The notes beneath the pieces were generated by a model that worked only from the letters and a program-made list of their open reading frames with translations, made no database searches and was not told the DNA's origin. Both the position numbers and the translations under genes were made by a program. From Corynebacterium sp. (GTDB lineage Bacteria; Actinomycetota; Actinomycetes; Mycobacteriales; Mycobacteriaceae), in the NCBI RefSeq assembly GCF_030826625.1, contig NZ_JAPJNQ010000078.1, positions 1 through 9,849 on the forward strand: 9,849 bases of DNA, written 5' to 3'. Positions 1 to 6,173 of the stretch are shown piece by piece. Numbering within the stretch: the stretch's first letter is position 1; the number at the start of each line of letters is the position of its first letter.

Positions 1-521
1 GCTAGATGGGGGTTTCCTACATCCACCGCGAGGCCGGCGAACTTCTCACGTCCTACCTGCGCCGTCGACAAGCCGGTGACTTCGGCGAGCCCCATCTCAA
101 CACTGACGACTGCTTGGTGGCTATCCGGCGCCTTTCCATTCTCATCAGTCGCAGCAACCGTGATCGCTTTATCCCCAGCACGGGTAGCAATACTAAACCG
201 GCTCGTGGTTTCGTATCCCTGGCGATGTAGCCAGTGTGCAAATACCCTGGTGCCGTTTCCACACATTTCAGCAACCGAACCATCGGCGTTGCGGTAGTCC
301 ATAAACCAGGTGGCGGTTGAGTCTGCAGCTTGAGGAATCTGCGCTGCTACGTGTTCAGTTCGTACCACGCGAAGCACCCCATCGGCGCCGATTCCCCCGG
401 TGCGATCGCAGAGTGCGCGGACTTGTTCAGCGGTTAAGTCGCGTTGCCCATTGGGGTCATCGATGATGACGAAGTCGTTATGGGTTCCGTGCCCTTTAGC
501 AAAATCAATCTGGAAGTTCAC
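1..521 (-). CDS. dapF: Diaminopimelate epimerase, N-terminal part (3' end off window)
   Basis: DapF interconverts LL- and meso-2,6-diaminopimelate in the cytoplasm, the last step before lysine and the source of meso-DAP for peptidoglycan. Reading from a GTG at 521-519 gives 173 residues with no stop to the window edge. Family hallmarks are visible: the N-terminal KGHGTHNDF at about 9-17, TGGIGADG at 41-48, and EMCGNGTR at 85-92, which carries the first catalytic cysteine (Cys87). GNPHL at 169-173 carries the active-site histidine region and lies at the very edge. The second catalytic cysteine, which comes later in the family, is outside the window. The GTG start is chosen because the conserved N-terminal strand begins right there; an AGGA lies 4 nt upstream. 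It lies downstream of miaA on the same strand, as in mycobacteria, but 180 bp of repeat-rich spacer and a candidate promoter suggest it can be transcribed separately. Confidence 0.95.
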   Translation of the reverse strand, partial: MNFQIDFAKGHGTHNDFVIIDDPNGQRDLTAEQVRALCDRTGGIGADGVLRVVRTEHVAAQIPQAADSTATWFMDYRNADGSVAEMCGNGTRVFAHWLHRQGYETTSRFSIATRAGDKAITVAATDENGKAPDSHQAVVSVEMGLAEVTGLSTAQVGREKFAGLAVDVGNPHL

Positions 522-529
522 GGCTTCCT

Positions 530-535
530 AGTTTA
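530..535 (-). promoter_or_regulatory. Candidate dapF -10 box
   Basis: On the minus strand TAAACT fits the actinobacterial TANANT -10 pattern and ends 8 nt before the dapF GTG. Transcription would therefore start within a few nucleotides of the start codon. A possible -35 (TTGCGT, 551-556) is 15 nt upstream, a short spacer. The assignment rests on pattern and position only. Confidence 0.4.
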
Positions 536-565
536 CGCAATGCAACGTTGACGCAATGCAACGTT
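535..565. repeat. 15-bp direct repeat pair upstream of dapF
   Basis: ACGCAATGCAACGTT occurs at 535-549 and again, identical, at 551-565, a 16-bp period. Each copy contains the palindrome AACGTT, which extends to CAACGTTG in the first copy. A partial echo (ACGCAATAC) sits at 582-590. The pair covers the expected -35 and spacer region of the dapF promoter, so it could be an operator or only a short duplication. Confidence 0.7.
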
Positions 566-623
566 ATCGCAAGACGATTTTACGCAATACCTGTTCAACG
601 AGAGGCCTTGCACACCTAGTGCC

Positions 624-702
624 CGACTGCGCAGCCGCGACAAAACGTGCTCGACTGCGCAGCCGCGACAAAACGTGCTCGACTGCGCAGCGGCGACAAA
701 AC
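624..702. repeat. 28-bp tandem repeat, about 2.8 copies
   Basis: The unit beginning CGACTGCGCAGCCGCGAC and ending AAAACGTGCT occurs at 624-651 and 652-679 with no difference. A partial third copy at 680-702 matches 22 of 23 positions, with one C-to-G change at 692. The third copy ends inside the miaA stop codon (702-704). Each unit contains the 8-bp palindrome CTGCGCAG, so neighbouring copies can pair into a stem of about 11 bp (one G-T wobble) with a loop of about 14 nt. There is no uridine run typical of an intrinsic terminator. The element could be a dispersed intergenic repeat of this genome. Confidence 0.8.
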
Positions 703-1676
703 TATTGCAATTCCTGCAAATACTCCATCGCCTGCGCAAAGGGGTCATTGGCGGCATCCAACCAGGTAATGCGTTTATCGCGGCGAAACCAGGAACGCTG
801 CCGTCTGGCGTATTGCCGGGTGGCGATAAAAGTTTTTTCTTCGGCTTCTTCTCGACTGAGTTCGCCATCAAGATGCGCCAGAACCTGTGCGTAGCCAATC
901 GCGCGGCCAGCCGTGGAGTCAGCAACGAGCCCTGCTTGCTGCAAATGCCGGACTTCATCGACGAGCCCCTGCTGAAACATTTTCTGGGTACGCAGCTTGA
1001 TGCGGTCGGCATACCAGTCGGGGTCTGCACGCAAACCGAATACGTGAGCATCCCACCGGTAGGCTGCTGTCTTATCGGGCTGGCTGGCACGAAATGGTTT
1101 AGAGGTCAGTTCGATGACTTCTAGGGCTCGCACGATACGACGCGGATCGTTTTCTTCAATGATCTTGGCCGCCTCAGGGTCGATCTGTGCTAGTTCCCGA
1201 TGCAACGCCTGAGTTCCGAGTCGTTCTTGCCTTGCGTAGTATTTGTCGCGCACCTCCGGTTGCGTCGGGGGAAATTCCCATTGATCAAGCAAGGCTTGAG
1301 CGTACATCATGGATCCGCCCACAATAATTGGGGTTTTACCACGGGCGATGATGTCATTGACATCGGCGACGGCGTCGCGTTGGTAGGCAGCAACTGATGC
1401 GGTATCGGTTACCTCGAGGACATCAAGCTGGTGATGCCTCACCCCTTCACGTTCTGCGAGAGAAAGCTTGGCGGTTCCGATGTCCATACCTCGGTAGAGC
1501 TGCATGGAATCGACGTTGACGACTTCCCCAACAAAATGATGCGCGAGCGCCAAGCCAAGATCAGATTTTCCTGCCCCGGTCGGCCCAACTACCGCAATGG
1601 GGCGGCACGCTCCGCGACTAGTGGGCAAATCTGGCGCGCTAGTCGACGAAGCCGGTGGAATTAATTCAGCAGTCAT
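702..1676 (-). CDS. miaA: tRNA dimethylallyltransferase MiaA
   Basis: MiaA transfers a dimethylallyl group from DMAPP to N6 of A37 in tRNAs that read UNN codons, giving i6A, the substrate of MiaB (also in this window). The 324 residues carry the P-loop GPTGAGKS (31-38), DSMQLYRGMDIGTAK (56-70) with the general-base aspartate and threonine, GGSMMYAQALL (120-130), DPRRIVRALEV (177-187), AIGYAQ (259-264) and TRQYARRQRSWFRR (286-299). Length is normal apart from an N-terminal extension of about 25 residues before the P-loop strand. The ATG at 1676 is preferred because it forms a 4-bp ATGA overlap with the preceding gene, implying translational coupling; a TTG at codon 17 is an alternative. GGSMMY in place of the more common GGTGLY is a divergent detail. 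The stop codon abuts the 28-bp tandem repeat. Confidence 0.96.
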   Translation of the reverse strand: MTAELIPPASSTSAPDLPTSRGACRPIAVVGPTGAGKSDLGLALAHHFVGEVVNVDSMQLYRGMDIGTAKLSLAEREGVRHHQLDVLEVTDTASVAAYQRDAVADVNDIIARGKTPIIVGGSMMYAQALLDQWEFPPTQPEVRDKYYARQERLGTQALHRELAQIDPEAAKIIEENDPRRIVRALEVIELTSKPFRASQPDKTAAYRWDAHVFGLRADPDWYADRIKLRTQKMFQQGLVDEVRHLQQAGLVADSTAGRAIGYAQVLAHLDGELSREEAEEKTFIATRQYARRQRSWFRRDKRITWLDAANDPFAQAMEYLQELQ

Positions 1677-2518
1677 AATTTCTTTCGTTCGCTTACAGAC
1701 TTCATCACATCGGCCTCGGTGCTGGTTGCGGAATCCAGGTCCATATTGCCCGTTGCGATGTAGCGGGCGACGCCATGGCTGGTATCGGCGTGTAGCAGGT
1801 CCATATCGGTGAGCGCTCCCCGTGCATTGAGTTCGGCGAGTTCGAGCCAGAGCTCAGGTTCCCAAATTCCAGCATCGTGCAGCTGTTGGTGGCTTGGCTG
1901 CGCTGGCAACAGCGGTTGCGCGTGTTTGCTGCCTTCCTCACCAGGCAGCTGTTCATCAGGCAGCTGATGTTCCGGTTTAGCAGCCGCGTCGGCAAGCTCT
2001 GTGCAGGCACCGAGCAACCACCGTGCCCAACGGTCGGCCTGTGGTGCGTCAGGAAGCTCAGCCAACGGTGCGCGCGGGCCAAGCCCTGCGCTGCCATCAA
2101 TCCCTAGCAAGACCAGCGTCCCCGGCTGCACCGGATGTGAATGCAACTCATCCAAAGAGGCATAGCTGGCGGTGATGAGCGATTCAAAGTCAGCGCACAG
2201 GTAGCGCAGAACAATTTCTGCCAGGTAGTAGCCGTCGGCAAGCTGGACGTCGGTAGCACCCCACGCACGCAAGCTGCCTCGATGTTCGGTGCGCCAGCCT
2301 TCAGCCTGCGACCCCACCAGCACAATTTCATTCACCGGATACGCATCAGGCTGGGTAGTCTCAATTCGTTCGCGCAACAGCTGCCGTACTTGGTCGCGAA
2401 TCTCTGAACTTGCTGCATCAGCCGGAGACAACTCTGCAACCAGAGCAGGGCTGGTGGGCACCACGCAGAGCTGACAACGGCCTGCCGGGGATTGTGTGGT
2501 TGTTTGTTTCGTGCTCAC
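1673..2518 (-). CDS. LigB/class III extradiol dioxygenase-like protein, probably non-catalytic
   Basis: This 281-residue protein lies directly upstream of miaA with a 4-bp overlap, the position held by alanine-rich Rv2728c-type proteins in mycobacteria. The N-terminal VVPTSPALVAEL (19-30) resembles the opening strand of LigB/MEMO-like folds, and LVLLGIDGSAGLGPRAPL (135-152) resembles their glycine-rich GDGS segment. The histidine of the family motif (PHPP-like) is PTSP here, so a metal site is doubtful. Residues 178-215 form a Glu/Gln/Pro-rich linker that looks like an insertion. No signal peptide or membrane segment is seen. The start is a GTG at 2518 without a clear Shine-Dalgarno, with a -10-like box 7 nt upstream. 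No biological function is known to me; linkage to miaA is the main contextual clue. The reading frame is secure and the family assignment moderate. Confidence 0.85.
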   Translation of the reverse strand: MSTKQTTTQSPAGRCQLCVVPTSPALVAELSPADAASSEIRDQVRQLLRERIETTQPDAYPVNEIVLVGSQAEGWRTEHRGSLRAWGATDVQLADGYYLAEIVLRYLCADFESLITASYASLDELHSHPVQPGTLVLLGIDGSAGLGPRAPLAELPDAPQADRWARWLLGACTELADAAAKPEHQLPDEQLPGEEGSKHAQPLLPAQPSHQQLHDAGIWEPELWLELAELNARGALTDMDLLHADTSHGVARYIATGNMDLDSATSTEADVMKSVSERKKL

Positions 2519-2525
2519 GGGCTCT

Positions 2526-2531
2526 AGCCTA
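2526..2531 (-). promoter_or_regulatory. Possible -10 box for the LigB-like gene and miaA
   Basis: Minus-strand TAGGCT keeps the T-A-N-N-N-T pattern and ends 7 nt before the GTG at 2518. It would give a near-leaderless transcript for the LigB-like/miaA pair. It is a weak match, and a stronger AT-rich box (TATAAC on the minus strand) lies about 57 nt upstream of the GTG. Confidence 0.25.
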
Positions 2532-2573
2532 ACTGGTCTAGTCGACGGGCTCGGTATCGTCGGTGTCTCTTGT

Positions 2574-2579
2574 TATAAA
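2574..2579 (+). promoter_or_regulatory. Candidate -10 box for the DUF349/GNAT pair
   Basis: TATAAA preceded by TGT resembles a -10 hexamer reading toward the DUF349 gene. No good -35 is visible at 16-18 nt upstream. Offered as the strongest plus-strand candidate in the divergent region, not as a confirmed promoter. Confidence 0.25.
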
Positions 2580-2713
2580 CGCCTTGCAACCGCAACCCCG
2601 AATGACAGCGACAACGCCAACCGGGTAAGTTTGAACCACAGATAGGTGAACCTGAACCAGTTTATTTCTGTTCCCGAACATTCGACAACAAGCAGCTTCG
2701 AGGACGAGCAACA

Positions 2714-4081
2714 TTGACACACCAGCACACCCCGAGCCCCAAACCATCTCCCGCATCCATGCCGAAACCAGGCCCACGCCCACAGGCCCGACCGGCTGGC
2801 GCGCGTGCCACCGGAATGACCGCATCAACCCCCACTCCGGTACCAGTTTCTGCGCCGATAGCCTCAACTCCGAGCGATCATGGCTATATTACCGACGATG
2901 GCACAGTCTATTTGACCAGCGTGCTTAGCGGAGACAAGCGCGTGGTGGGTTCCTGGCAAGCTGGTAGCCATGCTGCAGGGCTAGCCCACTTCGGGGCGAA
3001 ATTCGACGAGCTCGCCACCCAGGCGGAAGTGCTCGAAACTCGTTTACGCGCGCACCCACAAGATGCCTCTGATATCGCCCGGTCCGCCAAGGCCCAGCGC
3101 GCCGGACTTGACGACGCCACAGTGGTCGGAGATCTGCCCGCACTTGCGAAACGGTTGGCGCAGATCATTGATCGTTGCGACGATGCTGCAGAACAGGCGC
3201 GACGCGATCAGGAACAGCGAGCTGTTCACGCCAAACAAGCAAAAACCCAGCTGGTCGCCGAAGCCGAAGAAATTGCCGATAACTCTTCCGAATGGAAAGC
3301 TTCTGGTGACCGTTTGCGGGCGATGCTGCAGGAGTGGAAGTCGATCAAGGGGCTGGATCAAGCCACTGATGATGAATTATGGAAGCGTTTTTCACGCGCT
3401 CGTGACTCTTTCCACCGTCGCCGTGGAGCACACTTTGCGGAACTCGATAAGCAACGTGCCCAAGCACAGAAGACGAAAGAAGCCTTAGTGGAAAAGGCTG
3501 AGGCCTTGCAAAGCTCCACCGATTGGTCGCGCACCGCTGGCGCTTACCGTGACCTTATGCGCGAGTGGAAAGCCGCCGGACGCGCTCCCCGTAGCGCCGA
3601 TGATGCTTTGTGGGCTCGGTTCCGTGGCGCACAAGATCAGTTTTTCGGTGCCCGCGATGCAGCGCAGGCAGAAAAGGACGAAGAATTTGCAGAAAATGCG
3701 GCCCGCAAAGATGCTCTTTTGGCCCGCTATGACGCGGTGATTGACCCGTCGAAAGGCATTGCTGCAGCTCGGGAAAAACTGCGCGAGTTACAGGAACAAT
3801 GGGACGAGATCGGCTTTGTACCAAAAGCACAAGTAGGCGAATATGAAGACAAAATCGCCACGATAGAAGCCCGCGTCGCGGAGGCTGAGGCAGCCGAATG
3901 GAAGCGAACTGATCCCGAAGCACAAGCCCGTGTAGCGCAATTCCAAGCCAAAGTCGATGACTTATTGTCCCAGGCGCAAGTCGCTCAGGAAGCCGGAAAA
4001 GCGACGCAGGCGCAGTCTCTACGTGCGCAGGCCGAGCAATGGCAAGAATGGGTTCGCATGGCCGTCGACTCACAGGACTAA
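2714..4081 (+). CDS. DUF349 repeat coiled-coil protein
   Basis: This 455-residue soluble protein is similar in position and type to Rv2731 of M. tuberculosis. Residues 1-55 are Pro/Ala/Ser-rich and probably disordered. Residues 56-82 form a short globular piece (YITDDGTVYL), followed by long charged helices. DUF349 repeats are clear at about 170-240 (EWKSIKGLDQATDDELWKRF), 245-318 (EWKAAGRAPRSADDALWARF) and, less well kept, 325-395 (QWDEIGFVP). Each has the W-x-x-G core followed by D-x-x-LW-x-RF. The C-terminus (400-450) is Gln/Ala-rich helix. The start is a TTG with GAGGA 9 nt upstream; no ATG or GTG was found in frame in the about 90 nt upstream that I read, and the next ATG is at 2759. No enzyme motif is present; the role is unknown, with a helical scaffold or nucleic-acid-associated role being speculation. 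The GNAT gene follows 98-110 bp downstream and may be cotranscribed. Confidence 0.9.
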   Translation: MTHQHTPSPKPSPASMPKPGPRPQARPAGARATGMTASTPTPVPVSAPIASTPSDHGYITDDGTVYLTSVLSGDKRVVGSWQAGSHAAGLAHFGAKFDELATQAEVLETRLRAHPQDASDIARSAKAQRAGLDDATVVGDLPALAKRLAQIIDRCDDAAEQARRDQEQRAVHAKQAKTQLVAEAEEIADNSSEWKASGDRLRAMLQEWKSIKGLDQATDDELWKRFSRARDSFHRRRGAHFAELDKQRAQAQKTKEALVEKAEALQSSTDWSRTAGAYRDLMREWKAAGRAPRSADDALWARFRGAQDQFFGARDAAQAEKDEEFAENAARKDALLARYDAVIDPSKGIAAAREKLRELQEQWDEIGFVPKAQVGEYEDKIATIEARVAEAEAAEWKRTDPEAQARVAQFQAKVDDLLSQAQVAQEAGKATQAQSLRAQAEQWQEWVRMAVDSQD

Positions 4082-4108
4082 TCGCTAGTTTTAGCACTTG
4101 CGAGTTTT

Positions 4109-4142
4109 GCCGTTCGCCGCTCACTATTCGCCGTTTACCGCT
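4109..4142 (+). repeat. Imperfect 13-bp direct repeat before the GNAT gene
   Basis: GCCGTTCGCCGCT (4109-4121) and GCCGTTTACCGCT (4130-4142) match at 11 of 13 positions with a 21-bp period, two helical turns. They lie in the short gap between the DUF349 and GNAT genes. This may be an operator or simple sequence drift. Confidence 0.4.
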
Positions 4143-4191
4143 GTGACTCTTTCTCGGCCTATCCCCTCTCCACGAACTGTTGCCACTCCCT

Positions 4192-5391
4192 ATGGAATTC
4201 GTCCAATTTTCTACGCCACTACGCGATCGAACCAGGCCTGGGGCGGAAGCTGAAGCTAAATCGCGATTAGCACCCAGCGACGAGGTCCGCGATTTCGTAC
4301 TGGCTGCTAACGTTGCCGCCCAAGATGCCACACAAGATCCAGCGGCTTCGGCCGCCCCAGAACGGGTGGTCTCGCAGCTGGCGGGTTCGTCTGAATCGGC
4401 CACTTACCTCTTCGCGATGTGCGCCAGCACTCCTCTCGCCGAGGTTTCCGAGCTGGGTTATCCACTGATCAGCTCGACGGACAACCCCCGCCAATGTGGG
4501 CTCCGCGGGCATGCCTGGCCGGGTGGTGCACCATCATTTGCCGGCTTCGTTCACCTGACTTTGCCGTTGTTGGAAGATACTGACGTCGCTGAGATCGAGT
4601 GCGTGCTAGATATCGAGCTACTGCCCCTTCCAGGTGAACCAGCGAGTGCAGAAACCAACGAGGTCACAACGAAATTAGTGGCAGAAGCAGAAAAGATTGC
4701 AACCAAGTTAGGTCGCACTCGCGCACAGGTCACGCTGCACCACGCAGCTGACCAACCGGCCAGCTCGGATCCGTTTTATGCGGCGATATCTCAACGGGGC
4801 TACCAAAAGTATTTGGCCCATGTGCAGGCCTACACTCCGGTCACTCGGGATCGAAGCCGAGAACTCACAGCACCACTGTCTCCCAATCAACCCTACAAGG
4901 TTGACACGTGGCTGGATTACGGAATTCCGGAAACCTACGCATCACAAGTTCGCTCATTGTTGACAATTGCTTCGACCGACGTGCCCAGCGGAGGCCTCGA
5001 GCTCGCGCCGATCGAGTGGACGCCAACACGCATGGAACAAGCGGCACAACGTTTGCGGGCTCGTGGTGGAACCACGTTACTGGCTGCCCTCATCGACCAG
5101 CACAGCGATGAAATCTGCGCCTTGACGGAAGTTGCCCGACACCTCGGCTCCGACCCAGCGGTTGCCGAATGGACATTGACGGTGACTGCCCGCCATTATC
5201 GTAACCGCGGCCTAGCTTCCGGATTAAAAGCTCTTGCTTTGCACGCAGTCCGTGAGCACTGGCCTACCGTTGAGCGCGTTTATGGTTCCATCCCAGAACA
5301 ACCTGGCTATATGCGCGCAATCTATCACGATTTAGCAGCCAGCGAGCTCAGTTGCAGTTCAACCTGGGAAAAACCGCTTGCACGCTGTTAG
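4192..5391 (+). CDS. Tandem GNAT-fold acetyltransferase-like protein
   Basis: Read from the ATG at 4192 this is a 399-residue protein. Only one other start is available in frame (TTG at 4180, giving 403 residues) because an in-frame TGA lies at 4144-4146; neither has a visible Shine-Dalgarno. Residue numbers here count from the TTG. The C-terminal half shows an acetyl-CoA-binding loop, RNRGLASGLKALAL (341-354), after a strand TLTVTARHY. The middle segment LLTIASTDVPSGGLEL (260-275), then W and RLRARGGTTLLAAL (291-304), is typical of actinobacterial two-domain GNAT proteins. The N-terminal half keeps the fold outline (AEIECVLDIELLPLP, FYAAISQRGYQKYLAHVQ) but has lost the R-x-x-G-x-G/A loop, so it probably does not bind CoA. 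The substrate is unknown. It lies behind the DUF349 gene and overlaps the next gene convergently by 4 bp. Confidence 0.85.
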   Translation: MEFVQFSTPLRDRTRPGAEAEAKSRLAPSDEVRDFVLAANVAAQDATQDPAASAAPERVVSQLAGSSESATYLFAMCASTPLAEVSELGYPLISSTDNPRQCGLRGHAWPGGAPSFAGFVHLTLPLLEDTDVAEIECVLDIELLPLPGEPASAETNEVTTKLVAEAEKIATKLGRTRAQVTLHHAADQPASSDPFYAAISQRGYQKYLAHVQAYTPVTRDRSRELTAPLSPNQPYKVDTWLDYGIPETYASQVRSLLTIASTDVPSGGLELAPIEWTPTRMEQAAQRLRARGGTTLLAALIDQHSDEICALTEVARHLGSDPAVAEWTLTVTARHYRNRGLASGLKALALHAVREHWPTVERVYGSIPEQPGYMRAIYHDLAASELSCSSTWEKPLARC

Positions 5392-6050
5392 TGCTCTCGT
5401 TGTGAGCGTGAACCTGCTCGACGACGTCGATCATCGATGAACAAGGGATTCGAATCATAATCGTTGTGCTGAACTTCCATGCCCGATTCTTTTTGCAACC
5501 GCGCAATATCATCAATGCTGGTGGATTCGGCACGTCGCTGAGCGGCTACTCGCTGCTGCGGGTTGCGCTTAAGGGCAACCACACAATATGCACCGAAGGC
5601 GAGGACAGCCCCGGCCATTCCGATATACATTCCGATCGAATGCGCATCGCTCGTGCCGTCTTGTGGTCCAGTGTGGCGGACCCACAATGAAAAAAGTGAA
5701 TATGGCAGCGCTACCGTCACGCACATCCAACCAATTAAACCTACCGGTGCAAATCGCGTAACCAGCACGATGCTAGTTGCCGCACCGATGCCGATCGTGA
5801 GCAGCACCGCATAAATCTGTTCGATGGTGGTGGTGACATCACTGGTGCCAACAAGCACCTCGTAACCGCGGGCGCTACCGGCATACGGCAAGACTAGAAA
5901 TGCCAGGTAAGCCAGAACGGCGGTGGCTAATGGATACGCAGCTTTGCCCAACGACATGGTGCGGGCAGCGTGCTTTTCAGCAACCGCTGATTCCGCTGCC
6001 GAACGTTGGGGATTCGTCTGTGCTGGTTCCGACGGAGGCGTAGTAGTCAT
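5388..6050 (-). CDS. Four-helix membrane protein, Rv2732c-like
   Basis: The 220-residue protein has a polar N-terminus (1-35) and four likely membrane helices at about 38-57, 77-99, 103-124 and 138-160. A basic cytoplasmic tail follows (KRNPQQRVAAQRR at 161-173 and an Arg-rich end, DDRRRRAGSRSQREH). The positive charge after helix 4 suggests both ends are cytoplasmic. No catalytic or transport motif is recognised. It sits just downstream of miaB on the same strand, as the transmembrane protein Rv2732c does in mycobacteria, and may be cotranscribed with miaB across a 123-bp gap. It may also have its own promoter, since TACCAT lies 7 nt before the ATG. Its TAA overlaps the TAG of the convergent GNAT gene. 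Molecular function is unknown. Confidence 0.88.
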   Translation of the reverse strand: MTTTPPSEPAQTNPQRSAAESAVAEKHAARTMSLGKAAYPLATAVLAYLAFLVLPYAGSARGYEVLVGTSDVTTTIEQIYAVLLTIGIGAATSIVLVTRFAPVGLIGWMCVTVALPYSLFSLWVRHTGPQDGTSDAHSIGMYIGMAGAVLAFGAYCVVALKRNPQQRVAAQRRAESTSIDDIARLQKESGMEVQHNDYDSNPLFIDDRRRRAGSRSQREH

Positions 6051-6057
6051 AGAATTG

Positions 6058-6063
6058 ATGGTA
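6058..6063 (-). promoter_or_regulatory. Possible -10 box for the membrane protein gene
   Basis: Minus-strand TACCAT ends 7 nt before the ATG at 6050, and no Shine-Dalgarno is visible in between. The spacing would give a leaderless or nearly leaderless mRNA. It is a moderate match to TANANT. Confidence 0.3.
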
Positions 6064-6173
6064 GTAGCTAAAGGGGCATCATTGCTTTGGGCGTAATCTT
6101 GTGCGTCGCAGCCTTGTTCATCGCTTGCTTATTAATCGCTAGCTTGTGCGTCGCTCTACTATTGGCGAACCGT

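Larger units (their letters stand above)
2519..2713. other. Divergent intergenic region
   Basis: The 195 bp between two divergently transcribed genes should hold both promoters. Visible elements are AGCCTA (2526-2531) for the minus side, TATAAA (2574-2579) as the best plus-strand -10 candidate, and clustered GAACC repeats around 2633-2658. The leader from the TATAAA box to the DUF349 start would be about 130 nt. No small ORF with a credible start, no terminator and no recognised riboswitch fold was seen. Confidence 0.5.

Noticed and set aside
624..702. CRISPR array
   Set aside because: The 28-bp units are directly tandem with no unique spacers, and there are no cas genes nearby.
624..704. 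Intrinsic terminator of miaA
   Set aside because: Stems can form between repeat copies, but no run of T residues follows on the minus strand; only isolated TTTT occurs inside the unit.
533..1090. Minus-strand ORF of 185 codons overlapping miaA and the repeats
   Set aside because: It lies out of frame inside miaA and is extended by the 28-bp tandem repeat; it has no protein family features, while the miaA frame has clear motifs.
3555..4403. Minus-strand ORF of 282 codons opposite the DUF349 and GNAT genes
   Set aside because: It is antisense to well-supported coding sequence and its Ser/Arg/Pro-rich composition is typical of a shadow frame; no recognisable domain.
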